Source of the DNA: a virus
Strand: one strand, 5' to 3'
DNA length: 41,229 nucleotides
Virus record (IMG/VR): IMGVR_UViG_3300049215_000467
Span: 1 to 41,229 of that record
The notes under the pieces were generated by a model. It had not been told where the DNA came from and searched no databases. It worked only from the letters and a program-made list of their open reading frames with translations. The position numbers and the translations under genes are program-made. The first letter of the stretch is position 1. Each line of letters starts with the position of its first letter. Below, one piece after another: positions 15,003-24,511 of the stretch.

Positions 15003-15572
15003 ATGTCAACACCCACCATTACAAAACTAGGTAATACCGGACGAAGTCTGGTCAGTGCTTCCCGTTTAGACCCAGGACAGAGGGATATGTTTAATCGTCT
15101 TCGCGGCGGTTTGGAAGGAGGAATTGGGCCCGGACTCGATCAGATATCTAGTTTAGCTGGCGGAGGCACTGAGGAGCAATGGCGACAGCTAGAGGCACCG
15201 GCTTTTCGTCAATTCAATCAGATTCAGGGAGATCTTGCTTCCAGATTCTCTGGGGCGGGCACCGGAGCGCGTAGATCTAGTGGATTTCAGAATGCTTCCA
15301 GCGGCGCTGCTGCCGATCTAGCTGAACGGCTCCAAAGTAAACGGCTAAGCATCCAGATGTCCAGCCGAGATCAATTGCTAGACTTGTATTCGGAACTTTT
15401 GGGAATGGATACTCAGCGCACTTGGGGCATCGAGAACAAGCGCAAGAATTCATGGGGGGGGGCTATAAGCGGGGCTACTTCAGGAGCATTGGCTGGGTCT
15501 CCGTTTGGGCCGTGGGGAACTGCGGCAGGGGGATTAATTGGCGGCGTTAGCGGATTTTTTGCAGGGAGATAG
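15003..15572 (+). CDS. Putative ejection protein with glycine zipper
   Basis: 189 aa; ATG 15003 with AAGAGG upstream preferred to TTG 14982. The middle (SRFSGAGTGARRSSGFQNASSGAAADLAERLQ) and the C-terminal Gly/Ala run (GGAISGATSGALAG... GGLIGGVSGFFAGR, a glycine zipper) resemble podovirus internal or ejected proteins that enter the cell envelope. It is followed by two more genes in tight array, matching the usual three-gene ejection cassette. Confidence 0.6.
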   Translation: MSTPTITKLGNTGRSLVSASRLDPGQRDMFNRLRGGLEGGIGPGLDQISSLAGGGTEEQWRQLEAPAFRQFNQIQGDLASRFSGAGTGARRSSGFQNASSGAAADLAERLQSKRLSIQMSSRDQLLDLYSELLGMDTQRTWGIENKRKNSWGGAISGATSGALAGSPFGPWGTAAGGLIGGVSGFFAGR

Positions 15573-15575
15573 GAA

Positions 15576-16181
15576 ATGGCATATGAAGGAAGTTTGGACA
15601 GACCAGAGACTCAAGGCGAAAGATTCTTGAAAGAGTTTTCTCAAGCAGGAAAGACTTTTTATGGAATCCATCGAGATAATCAAGCTGATAAATTGGCAGC
15701 ACAAAAAAATGAAGATCCATATAAACAACTTCAGCAGACAAGACTTGATAGAGATAGCAAATATAAACAGTACTCTGGGTTTATCAAAGAAGCTGACGCG
15801 TTACTTAAGGGCGATTCTTTGTATCCATTTAGGCCAGGGGAAAAAGAAGCGCTCAGACTTCAAAGAGATCAAATGGCCAAACACAGAGACCGGTTGATCG
15901 CTTTGAGTCAATCTATGGGTCTCCCAAGTCCTGCAGAACAAGAAACTCCTGAAAATGAAGGAACGACGCAAACATCTGCTCCACAAGATATGGAAGAGGA
16001 AAATCCTAAGCCCAGATCCAGTTCTTATTTTGAAAAGAGACGTGCCAAGAAAAAAAATAAACCTAAATTCAATCCAAAAAATAAAGATCACGTGGCGAAG
16101 TTCGATCAACTCCACGGTAAATTTGGAGCAGATGAAAAGAAAATAAGGGAAGTTTTGTCAAAAGAATTTGAGTTAGACTGA
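15576..16181 (+). CDS. Charged hypothetical protein, probable ejection cassette member
   Basis: 201 aa, ATG 4 nt after the previous stop. N-terminal and central helices rich in Gln, Lys and Asp (coiled-coil-like), then an acidic Pro-rich linker (about 118-150), then a strongly basic segment (KRRAKKKNKPKF) and a C-terminal helix. No family recognised. Its position between the glycine-zipper and 1371-aa proteins suggests it travels in the virion. Confidence 0.65.
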   Translation: MAYEGSLDRPETQGERFLKEFSQAGKTFYGIHRDNQADKLAAQKNEDPYKQLQQTRLDRDSKYKQYSGFIKEADALLKGDSLYPFRPGEKEALRLQRDQMAKHRDRLIALSQSMGLPSPAEQETPENEGTTQTSAPQDMEEENPKPRSSSYFEKRRAKKKNKPKFNPKNKDHVAKFDQLHGKFGADEKKIREVLSKEFELD

Positions 16182-16182
16182 T

Positions 16183-19100
16183 ATGGCAAAATCAGAATTC
16201 GGGGAATTCTTTAAATCACGCACTCAACCTCAACCAACTCCCGAAGATACATCCGAATCATTCACAGACTTCTTGCAGTCTAAAACCTCTCCAAAAGAAG
16301 AAGTCACACCACCAAAAGAAGAAAAGAAAAGTTTCTGGGACACATTTGGCCAGGGACTTGTATATCAAATGAAGTCCGGCGGCCCTGCTGGCGCTCCATC
16401 GCTATCCCCAGAACAAGCTAAAAAAGTCGCAGTCGACGTAGGTACGCAGGCCGCAGTCAGCGGTGCATTCGCTCCTCTAAAATATCTAGCCTCTCTATCT
16501 CCTTACGCACCCCGAGCATTACAATTCATCACCGGCCTCACCCAAGCCGGAGCGACTGGAGCAGCTATACCAGCGGCCGAAGCCTTGGTACAGGGGGAAG
16601 AACTTCCTTCTCCAGAAGAATTGCTTAAAGAAGGAGCTCTCTGGGCTGGGATTGATCTTGTCTTGCAGACTTTGCATTTAGGTACAAGCTTTGCTGGATC
16701 GGTTAACAAGTTAGCTAAAGAAGCCGGGATAAGTAGAAGAGAAACTGTTTCTAGGATTTGGAAGGGCGCTAAAAGTTATTACGGATGGGGTGAGCCAAAA
16801 GTTGATCCCGAAACAGGAGTAAAGATAATCCCTCCTGAGCAAATCGAGGCGATGACAAAATTCGCAGAACGCGAAATTGAGACGTTATCGGGAGAAGCTG
16901 AAAGAATTCAAGAAGCGCCGCTTGAGCCTGCAATTCCGGCAAAAAAAGACATTTTAACGGATCTATTTCAAGAAAAAGCTAAAGGTGTAACTTCAGTTCC
17001 ATCAAAAAAAATTTCAGGGGAATATTTTGAAATAAACCCAAAGTTTTATGAAATGGGATATTTACCAGGAGAACAAAAAACTCATCTTAAATGGAGAGAA
17101 GATGGTCAGAACTTTTTATCGGAATCAACAAAGAAAAGCTATAAATCAATTCCAAAAAATGCTCTCAATCAACTGAAAAAAGAATGGACATTTTTTTTAC
17201 CACCTCAATATTTTGATAAATTTTATACTTCTTTGCCTGCAAAAAGCCCGATTTGGTCTTCGTCTTCCACCACCACAGAAGATTATTCTAAATGGTATGA
17301 ACCAGTATTTTTAGGAACGGTAAACGATTTGATAAAAGATGAAAATATCAGAAACTTTTTAAGACCCATTCTGTACAGAAAAGTTTACAAAATGTCTCGA
17401 GCCGAAGAGCATTATAGATGGAACAGAGCTGCATTTTATGATTCTGCAAGAAAAGAAATTCATCTTTCCAGTGGTTATTCTCCATATTCTGTTTATTCTT
17501 CATTAATGCATGAAGCTTTTCATGCATTGCAAGATGAACACAATGTCCTTAATCAACCCCACAGAAGATATATCCCCCGTCCGAAAGAGAGATATGATCA
17601 TAAAAAATATTTAGAAAGCGATATCGAAAGAGAAGCGAGAAGTTTTCAAAGGATCGTGGAAGCGAAAATTGATCGGTATAGGAGATCTTTAAAAAAATCC
17701 CAATCAGTGATGCAAGAAAAAGAGCGTAAAATAAGACTTGCCAGACTTGACGCGGAACATGAGGCATCTGCGAAAGACGCGGCCTCGCGAGAAGAACAGA
17801 AAAAAATATCTCCCGAAAGGATTTCTGTAACTGGGAAAAAAACAGAACTTTCCCCAAAGCAAATTCAAGACAGAAAGATCGCTGAAGCAGAACAAAAAAA
17901 GATCAAGGAACACAACGCTGCTGAGCTGAAAGAGCGAAAGTCACAAGCAGAAAAAGAGCGTGTAGTCGCTTTCAAAGCTATCGGTATAGGCCAAGCAAAA
18001 GAAGCCGCCCCCGAAGTGAAGTCCGAAATCATTCCGGATAATCAGGATGGTACCGAATTGGAAGAAACCCTCGAAGAAACTCTATCGCCAAATGATACCC
18101 TTCGCGCTCAGGCTATGGCTGAAGCGCAGCATATGCGAGATAAGATCGTAGGCAAGTTGAGTGGAGTGTGGGCTAAATTCGATGTAGAGGCGCCTTTTAA
18201 ATCCGTAGACGCTCCAAAGACAGGCAAGGCAGTCAAACTATTCTACGACACCAAGAACGCGTACTTAGAAGAGGCTAAGGGTATAGTTAAGGATCTAAAG
18301 GGACTTAAGCTTTCGAAAGATCAACTGTGGGATTCTTTCTTGGCCGCAGAATCGGGCTCTCAATTGCCAACTCCAGAAATGAATAAAGCTCGTGATATAT
18401 TCCGAGACTACTTCGATCAGTCCTACGACAAGCTGAAGAAGGAAGGGGTATTAACCCTTCCCTGGCCGCAAAGCGCGATCGCTCGCCTTGAGCAAACGAT
18501 TTCCGATCTCAAGACGAAATTAACGATGCCTAATATCAAAAAACAGGCTCAGGGTAAGATAGGACGAGAAATACAAGAAATCCGTAAGACGATTGCTTTG
18601 TTAAAAGAGTTAAAGTATATCCCCAAATCGGCTTCTTTAATCACTCAAGCCCTTGCGGAAGTATTACCCGATCTTCAGCCGAAAACACTACGTAAATTCG
18701 CTATCGCGGCTCACAAGAAACGAACGAGCGGGGCCTTGGCCGATTGGATAGCTACGCAGCCACAGATAAGAGAAGTCCTGCATCCTTACGATTTCCTGGG
18801 TAATTACGCCAATCGTAAAGGCAGCGATATAGCATTGCTTAGAATCGCGAATGGAGCAATTGACGAGGGACTAGCCTCTAAAGGAGAACGTCTGGGATTT
18901 AAGATGCAGCCGGGGGAATTCCCTGCGCTAGAAGGATATTACCTACATCCCGCCTTATATGAATACCTGAAGAATCTCACAAACCCCGTGCCATTTAATG
19001 CCTATGATAAAATATCTCGTTGGGCAAAAGCATCAATCGTATTCGATCCCACATATCTGGGGACTCTATTACCTTATTTTAGGACTTTGATTCAAAACCC

Positions 19101-20298
19101 CACAAAGTTGGCCAAGCTCCCAAAATACTGGAAAAAATCCCTTTACGACATGCTTAACAAAACTCCAGCCTATGTAGAGTTCATAGAGAATGGAGGAGCG
19201 AGCAATCCTTACCCAGAAGTGCAAGATTTTCAGACTTGGTTAGAGGTAGAGAAGCTTAAGAATGGATCGCCAGAACAACTTTTATTTCAACAGTTCCTGA
19301 CCAAGGAAGGAGCGGTCGATCTCTTCAATAAGATGGCCAATTTTTCCTGGATGGTGGATCGATTAGCTAGAATGGCTTATTACAATCTTATGATAGACAA
19401 GGGATTTTCCGTGCCAGACGCAGCAAAATTGGCGGCCGAGAACTTTGTGGATTATAATAAGTTGCCCGCCAAAACCAGGCGCTGGATGGGGCGTCTCTTC
19501 TTCGCACCTGCCACACAGGTATTAAGCATAATTCAAGATGTGGTTATGGCGGCATCTCCTTTCCGGTTAGCCGCCAAATTTTTCAAAGACAAGAAATCCT
19601 ATAAGAATGATAACATTAACAAAGAACGAATGAGACTTTTAGCTGGTACTATCATAGTTTTGGGCGCTCTATCTCAGTTAATGAAATCATGGGGATTTAA
19701 AGAAGAAGAGTTTGGCACTCGGTATGTAGCCGAGTATGAAGATGAAAATGGCCGAAAAAAAGAATCAGTCAACAACCTGGCTCATCCTTTGAATTACTCT
19801 CTCCGATGGGTAAATACCTTCTGGCGAGGATTTGGGCCCGGGGAAACATCTCCTAGTCAAAAGTTATGGGGACGGTTAACCGGTCAATTAGGCCCAGTGC
19901 CAAATATGATTCGAGAGCTGGGAGATAATCAGGATAGGAACGGCAAGAAAATTTGGGATCCCATAGGTGATAGCTATTCAACCGCATTTTGGAAGATAAA
20001 TAAATATATTCTTAGCCGAATCGAGCCGTTTGGACTTCAAAAGTTTCATACCACTGACGATAAGAAAGAAGCTCGCACAGCCGTAAAGAATCGAATGGGA
20101 TGGGCTGAGTGGTTCATGGACAGCATCCAATTCCTCTATACCCGAAAATCCGAGCCAGAAAGAATTGCTTCCAGGATTCGGTCTCTAAAATCTCAGATGA
20201 AAAAGCTAGCTAAAACCGGAGAATTAACCCCGGACGCTCAAAAACGATACGAAGAAGCTATCGAGGAATTAGCTTCTAGCATGTCAAACAAACGTTGA
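16183..20298 (+). CDS. Large ejection-type virion protein with HExxH motif
   Basis: 1371 aa. Residues 1-60 are charged and Pro-rich; 60-190 are Ala/Gly-rich helix. HEAFH at residues 443-447 is a zincin-type metalloprotease signature, followed by a basic region and a long Lys/Glu coiled coil (about 490-610). The C-terminal third, with RLARMAYYNLMIDKGFSVPDAAKLAAENFVDY, resembles the large polyvalent-protein-associated domains of phage ejection proteins. Likely injected with the genome, possibly processing host proteins. The stop codon (TGA 20296) is supplied by mobile element copy B, so the natural C-terminus may have been longer. Confidence 0.65.
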   Translation: MAKSEFGEFFKSRTQPQPTPEDTSESFTDFLQSKTSPKEEVTPPKEEKKSFWDTFGQGLVYQMKSGGPAGAPSLSPEQAKKVAVDVGTQAAVSGAFAPLKYLASLSPYAPRALQFITGLTQAGATGAAIPAAEALVQGEELPSPEELLKEGALWAGIDLVLQTLHLGTSFAGSVNKLAKEAGISRRETVSRIWKGAKSYYGWGEPKVDPETGVKIIPPEQIEAMTKFAEREIETLSGEAERIQEAPLEPAIPAKKDILTDLFQEKAKGVTSVPSKKISGEYFEINPKFYEMGYLPGEQKTHLKWREDGQNFLSESTKKSYKSIPKNALNQLKKEWTFFLPPQYFDKFYTSLPAKSPIWSSSSTTTEDYSKWYEPVFLGTVNDLIKDENIRNFLRPILYRKVYKMSRAEEHYRWNRAAFYDSARKEIHLSSGYSPYSVYSSLMHEAFHALQDEHNVLNQPHRRYIPRPKERYDHKKYLESDIEREARSFQRIVEAKIDRYRRSLKKSQSVMQEKERKIRLARLDAEHEASAKDAASREEQKKISPERISVTGKKTELSPKQIQDRKIAEAEQKKIKEHNAAELKERKSQAEKERVVAFKAIGIGQAKEAAPEVKSEIIPDNQDGTELEETLEETLSPNDTLRAQAMAEAQHMRDKIVGKLSGVWAKFDVEAPFKSVDAPKTGKAVKLFYDTKNAYLEEAKGIVKDLKGLKLSKDQLWDSFLAAESGSQLPTPEMNKARDIFRDYFDQSYDKLKKEGVLTLPWPQSAIARLEQTISDLKTKLTMPNIKKQAQGKIGREIQEIRKTIALLKELKYIPKSASLITQALAEVLPDLQPKTLRKFAIAAHKKRTSGALADWIATQPQIREVLHPYDFLGNYANRKGSDIALLRIANGAIDEGLASKGERLGFKMQPGEFPALEGYYLHPALYEYLKNLTNPVPFNAYDKISRWAKASIVFDPTYLGTLLPYFRTLIQNPTKLAKLPKYWKKSLYDMLNKTPAYVEFIENGGASNPYPEVQDFQTWLEVEKLKNGSPEQLLFQQFLTKEGAVDLFNKMANFSWMVDRLARMAYYNLMIDKGFSVPDAAKLAAENFVDYNKLPAKTRRWMGRLFFAPATQVLSIIQDVVMAASPFRLAAKFFKDKKSYKNDNINKERMRLLAGTIIVLGALSQLMKSWGFKEEEFGTRYVAEYEDENGRKKESVNNLAHPLNYSLRWVNTFWRGFGPGETSPSQKLWGRLTGQLGPVPNMIRELGDNQDRNGKKIWDPIGDSYSTAFWKINKYILSRIEPFGLQKFHTTDDKKEARTAVKNRMGWAEWFMDSIQFLYTRKSEPERIASRIRSLKSQMKKLAKTGELTPDAQKRYEEAIEELASSMSNKR

Positions 20299-20564
20299 CA
20301 TCCTCCCCTTCCTAAAGGAAGGAGATTCCTACGGCGTCTTGCAGGTTTTGCAAAATCGCTTCGGTAGGTACTTTCGACCCGTTAGGAATTATCCTAACCT
20401 TTCGCCAGGCACTCATGTCGGGAGTATTGCCTGTGGGAACTTGCTTTACGAAATCGCGATATCCTCGCGCATCGACATGGGAGACATTATGGCACACGAA
20501 CAATTTAAAGAAAAGAGGCGCGCTAACCCAGTCCTAAAGCACGGGGTTTGCGCGTGTCCAAGGG
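20295..20564 (-). mobile_element. IS200/IS605-derived small element, copy B
   Basis: Same length (270 bp) and structure as copy A. It differs by at least two bases near the right end (GGCGCGC and CCAAGGGATCAA), shared with copy C. Flanked on the right by ATCAA (20565-20569). It lies exactly at the 3' end of the 1371-codon gene and about 17 bp from the stop of the minus-strand gene at 20582. Confidence 0.75.
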
Positions 20565-20581
20565 ATCAAAGCATCCATCTT

Positions 20582-20782
20582 CTACTTATCTCTTCTTTCG
20601 ATCAGCCTTTCAATAGTCTGAATGTATCTCTCTTCTAAAGTACACAGTCTCCCATGAAACTCTTTAGATTCTGCTTCCCATCTACGAGCGTCGGCTCGCG
20701 CTTCTGATCTATTCCAAAAGAACATCGGAAGAGTCCAAGCTGCGTTCCCCAAAATAATTCCTAAAACATGTGACCATTCCAT
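20582..20782 (-). CDS. Small membrane-anchored protein (holin- or spanin-like)
   Basis: 66 aa, strong AAGGAG before ATG 20782. One N-terminal hydrophobic segment (HVLGIILGNAAWTLPMFFW) followed by a charged helix (RSEARADARRWEAESKEFHGRLCTLEERYIQTIERL). This is the topology of Rz-like spanins and some holins. No endolysin is recognisable nearby, so the lysis role is tentative. Confidence 0.65.
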   Translation of the reverse strand: MEWSHVLGIILGNAAWTLPMFFWNRSEARADARRWEAESKEFHGRLCTLEERYIQTIERLIERRDK

Positions 20783-20795
20783 TATCTTTCTCCTT

Positions 20796-20929
20796 CTACT
20801 CCGGCAACCAATTTTCGTCTAAAACCTGTTCTTTCACAAACGGACACTCGCTCGGAAAGTCTTTAAGAAAAGCTGGGCATTCCCCCATTCATAAAAGTCT
20901 TTGTCGTATGACACTTCTCGAATGCTCAT
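20796..20929 (-). pseudogene. Small gene with apparent frameshift in a G run
   Basis: GGAGG lies 5 nt upstream of ATG 20929. The first frame reads MSIREVSYDKDFYEWG. One extra G in the run of five G would continue it as GECPAFLKDFPSECPFV... WLPE, ending at TAG just before the ribosome-binding site of the gene at 20782. Without the extra base it stops early. It looks like either a homopolymer error or a frameshift mutation in a real 44-aa gene with two Cys. Confidence 0.45.
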
Positions 20930-21065
20930 ACATACCTCCTATTTGTATATAAATATGCCAAAACTCACCTATTCCACGTAAGTCCTAATCATTATTTTAA
21001 TCTCTTTCAACAAATGTCTCTGTCAAGTAAATTCTTTTTTAGACACACAATCCTCAGGAGTCCTT

Positions 21066-21875
21066 ATGTCAGCCCCATCTAATCCAGGCGCAGAAGTCTA
21101 TACCCAGTCCTTTGGAAGCGCTTCTCTTAGCGCTCTAGGCATCATTCCGGTATTGGCGACCTACGCGCCCGCTAGCAGCAACATCCAAGGCCCATCAGGC
21201 CCCTTTAAATTGGGCCAGATCTGGATAAACACTTCTAACGGCAATATCTATCAGCTGGGCGCCCTCTCTTCATCTGGGGGCAAAGTAACCGCTACCTGGA
21301 CTCAGAGCGGCGCTGGCACAGGGATTCTGATTGAATTGACTCCTGGTGCAGGAACTTCCCCTGTCTTTCCTGTAGCGGGCAATATTAGCATCCTAGGAAC
21401 TGCAAATCAGATTACCACCACAGGTACGGCCGGTACGGTCGCCATTTCATTGCCATCGGCAATAACAGCCCCAGGTTCATTAGCAACCACTACCACCCTA
21501 ACCGCAGGCACTGGCCTCACAGCAACCACCGGAGCAATCACCGCCGCCAACGGAAATCTGGTATTAGGTACAGCTGGCAACAAGATCGTCAGCACCAGCG
21601 TAGGAACCACAAGCGCAGCAGGTGCCAACTCTTTTGGATCGGTCGCTTTAGCGGCAGGCGCTGCAACGGTTTCGACTACAGCCGTTACAGCAAATTCTCT
21701 AATTATTTTATGGAGACAATCGATCGGCGCTACTGGCTCAGCTGCTTTGGGACTACCTACCGTAGGCACTATTACAGCAGGCACCTCTTTTTCGATCGGG
21801 TCACTAAGCGAAACTAACGCAACTGCACTTGTTGCAACTGATGTATCTATAATCGGTTGGATGATAATTAACTAA
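21066..21875 (+). CDS. Putative tail fibre protein (269 aa)
   Basis: TCAGGAG precedes the ATG. The N-terminus (GPFKLGQIWINTSNGNIYQLGA) is the type seen in fibre attachment regions; LGQIWINT recurs as VGQRWIDT in the fibre at 27099. The rest is Thr/Ala/Gly repeats (LTAGTGLTATTGAITAANGN) of beta-helical fibre shafts. First gene of a fibre operon of seven. Confidence 0.7.
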   Translation: MSAPSNPGAEVYTQSFGSASLSALGIIPVLATYAPASSNIQGPSGPFKLGQIWINTSNGNIYQLGALSSSGGKVTATWTQSGAGTGILIELTPGAGTSPVFPVAGNISILGTANQITTTGTAGTVAISLPSAITAPGSLATTTTLTAGTGLTATTGAITAANGNLVLGTAGNKIVSTSVGTTSAAGANSFGSVALAAGAATVSTTAVTANSLIILWRQSIGATGSAALGLPTVGTITAGTSFSIGSLSETNATALVATDVSIIGWMIIN

Positions 21876-21886
21876 CGAGGCTTACT

Positions 21887-22249
21887 TTGAGCAATAGTCA
21901 AACTGTACAAGTCGAACCTCTACGTTCTTTAGCTGAGGGTAGCATTACTACCAGCTATGCGGCCGTGGGAACGCCATTTCTTAATCCCATCCGGATCATG
22001 TGTATCACCAACAATACGGATGGTGATATGATCTTCAGTATAGATGGAGTTAATGCCCATTTTTTCCTTCCCAAATCATCCTTTCGTCTCTATGACTTCA
22101 CCACTAATAAGAAACTAGTCGATCAACTCTTTGCCATCAGTCAAGGCGTGCAAATCTATGTAAAATATAGCACAATGCCATCGACCGGTTCGGTCTATGT
22201 TGAGGCAATCTATGGAAGTACTCCAAATCCAAAACCAGGCGGTCTATGA
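21887..22249 (+). CDS. Small beta-rich fibre-operon protein
   Basis: 120 aa, TTG start after ACGAGG. Contains NNTDGDMIFSIDGVNAHFFLPKSSF, a beta-sandwich-like pattern. It overlaps the next gene by 4 bp. Probably a fibre connector or capsid-surface protein; no family recognised. Confidence 0.6.
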   Translation: MSNSQTVQVEPLRSLAEGSITTSYAAVGTPFLNPIRIMCITNNTDGDMIFSIDGVNAHFFLPKSSFRLYDFTTNKKLVDQLFAISQGVQIYVKYSTMPSTGSVYVEAIYGSTPNPKPGGL

Positions 22250-23118
22250 CAGATCAGGAAAAATTTGATTTTTTGGACAAAAAAATTGCCGCATTCGCCA
22301 ACAGGATAGCTCGACTAGAAGCTTCTTTAGATGCTTCCAAGCAACAAATCGAACAATTCTCATCCCTTCGACAGGATTTCCAGGCTGAACAAACCAAAAC
22401 ATCTGAATCTCATGCGTCACTCGTTTCAATGTTTGCCGCGAGGGATTCTAAAAGAACCCAAGATCATAATTTTTCCGTTGAAAATCGATTAAGGATTGAT
22501 GAACTCGAGAAGTTCATCAAGTCTTTCGAATCATTAATGTCTTCTAGATTTCTTTCTCACAACCAATCCATTCATGATTTGGCTTTCGTTTTAAAAGAAA
22601 TAGAAAAAGATGTTGTGAAAAAACAAGACCTGGATTCTTTGAAGATTCAACATGAAGAAAGGATTTCCTCTGCCGAATCCAACCTACGTTCTGCTAGATC
22701 CAATCACGAAAGTCTCAGTGGTAAAGTCTCCGAATTTATTACCCATTTATCCAACGACATTGTGAACTTACGAAAAGAACATGCCGAATTTATTAAAACC
22801 ATCCAATCGTCTTTTTCTAACTCTTTATCCGATGTGAATAAGAAAATCACAGATATGGGACGAGAAAACTCATCTAGACTATATCTAGTCAACACACTGA
22901 TAGAATCATTATCTAAAGAGTTTGATCAGAAGCTAGTCTCATCCCCATCCTCACTTGGTGCGGCTAAAGAGGAGATCTATCAAAAGTTCAAGATCGCGGA
23001 GCTAGATGCTTCTAATTCCCTATTGAAGTCTCAGAACAATGAACAGCACATAAAGATCTTAGAAAGGAAGTTGGAAAGCGCTTTGCTTCTAATCAAGAAA
23101 TTTGAGCTGAACCAATAG
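22246..23118 (+). CDS. Coiled-coil protein of the fibre operon
   Basis: 290 aa, ATGA overlap with the previous gene. Almost entirely heptad-patterned helix (FDFLDKKIAAFANRIARLEAS... ILERKLESALLLIKKFEL) with Ser/Lys/Glu richness. It probably forms a trimeric coiled-coil rod or a fibre assembly chaperone. Confidence 0.7.
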   Translation: MTDQEKFDFLDKKIAAFANRIARLEASLDASKQQIEQFSSLRQDFQAEQTKTSESHASLVSMFAARDSKRTQDHNFSVENRLRIDELEKFIKSFESLMSSRFLSHNQSIHDLAFVLKEIEKDVVKKQDLDSLKIQHEERISSAESNLRSARSNHESLSGKVSEFITHLSNDIVNLRKEHAEFIKTIQSSFSNSLSDVNKKITDMGRENSSRLYLVNTLIESLSKEFDQKLVSSPSSLGAAKEEIYQKFKIAELDASNSLLKSQNNEQHIKILERKLESALLLIKKFELNQ

Positions 23119-23125
23119 GGGGCTC

Positions 23126-24448
23126 GTGAGTCAATCAGGCCCACTAAACATCCTGAACTCGGGTGACACAGTCACCTCAGCGACTGGTGTATCTCCTATT
23201 CTGGTTAATGGCGTCTCAGGAGTTGCTGAAACCGGCGCGATCACTATTTCTATTGCGTCGGGCGGCGACGTTGTCTCAATTACCGCGACTGCCCCTATTA
23301 CCGCGAATGGAGTTTCTGGAACGCCGGAGGGTGGAACGGTTACAGTGGCTCTCACTACACCTGTCTCCGCGGCCTATGGAGGAACAGGAGCTGCTACTCT
23401 TACTGGGGTGTTGATTGGGAATGGGACGAGTGCCGTTACCGGCAATGCGATTACTCAGCATGATGTTCTTGTAGGGGGAGCGAGTAATGCGATTACATCC
23501 GTTTCTCCATCGACATCGGGATTTGTCCTGACATCCAACGGAGTGGGAAGCGATCCTTCATTTCAGGCTGCGAGTCCTTCTGGTGCAGTTACCACCCTTG
23601 ATGGAAATTCTGGGAGCGCTAGTCCATCCGCAGGGGTAATAACAATCAGCGGTGGGAGCACCGGACTAACTACTTCCGCCTCCGCATCCACTATGAACCT
23701 TACGGGAACTTTGATCTTGGCTAATGGGGGTACAAGTGCGTCTCTAACAGCTTCCAACGGGGGAATATTCTATTCTACAGCGACAACGGGCGCTATCCTA
23801 GCTGGAACAGCCACCGCCAGGCAGATGCTACAGTCTGGCTCTTCTACGACACCAGCTTGGTCCACGGCAACCTATCCCGCCGCGACTACCGTTAACCAGA
23901 TTCTGTACAGCTCTTCGTCTAACGTAATCGCTGGGCTTGCGACGGCGGTGCAGGGGGTTTTGACAACAGGGACGGGGGGTATTCCTGTCATCACTTCATT
24001 GGCCGCTAATGGACAGCTTATCATAGGATCGACCGCTGGAGCGCCAGCAGCCGCTACCCTTACAGCTGGCGTAGGCATATCAATTGTTAACGGGTCTAAC
24101 AGCATCACAATCGCGGCCGCTGGGTCAGAAATGGTGTGGACCGATGAGGCTATCAGCTTCAATGCGGCGGCTGGAAATGGATATTTTGTTACGGCGGCCG
24201 CTACAGCAACATTGCCAGCCTCCCCTACTCAAGGAACCGAAATCGCATTTGCGGTTGACAATGACGCCGCTATATTGACAATACAAGCAAACACAGGACA
24301 GATCATTAGAGTGGGTACTGCCGTATCTGCTTCGGCGGGAACGGGTGTAAGCAACAAAAACGGAGACTCAATATGGCTGATTTTCAGAAGTTCAGACAAT
24401 TCGTGGATCGCTGTCGGGGCGCCGCAAGGGACGTGGACTATTACATGA
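23126..24448 (+). CDS. Putative tail fibre protein (440 aa)
   Basis: GTG start behind AGGGGG. Low-complexity Ser/Thr/Gly/Ala repeats (AAYGGTGAATLTGVLIGNGT, ILANGGTSASLTASNGG) typical of fibre shafts in environmental phages. The C-terminal domain with TLPASPTQGTEIAFAVDNDAAILTIQAN is a common fibre end module. Similar AYGGTG/GGGTGAASFTA modules occur in the next gene. Confidence 0.7.
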   Translation: MSQSGPLNILNSGDTVTSATGVSPILVNGVSGVAETGAITISIASGGDVVSITATAPITANGVSGTPEGGTVTVALTTPVSAAYGGTGAATLTGVLIGNGTSAVTGNAITQHDVLVGGASNAITSVSPSTSGFVLTSNGVGSDPSFQAASPSGAVTTLDGNSGSASPSAGVITISGGSTGLTTSASASTMNLTGTLILANGGTSASLTASNGGIFYSTATTGAILAGTATARQMLQSGSSTTPAWSTATYPAATTVNQILYSSSSNVIAGLATAVQGVLTTGTGGIPVITSLAANGQLIIGSTAGAPAAATLTAGVGISIVNGSNSITIAAAGSEMVWTDEAISFNAAAGNGYFVTAAATATLPASPTQGTEIAFAVDNDAAILTIQANTGQIIRVGTAVSASAGTGVSNKNGDSIWLIFRSSDNSWIAVGAPQGTWTIT

Positions 24449-24511
24449 TGAGGACAAGATGGGTTTAACCGCAGCAACAGTTCAGTATTTTAACCTAGTG
24501 GGATTGATCTG

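Noticed and set aside
20339-20638. 99-aa frame starting in element copy B
   Set aside because: The same frame occurs in every copy of the element and ends in different flanks; it is a by-product of the element sequence.
21407-24162. Minus-strand open frames opposite the fibre genes
   Set aside because: Shadows caused by Ala/Thr/Gly codon bias of the fibre repeats; no ribosome-binding sites.
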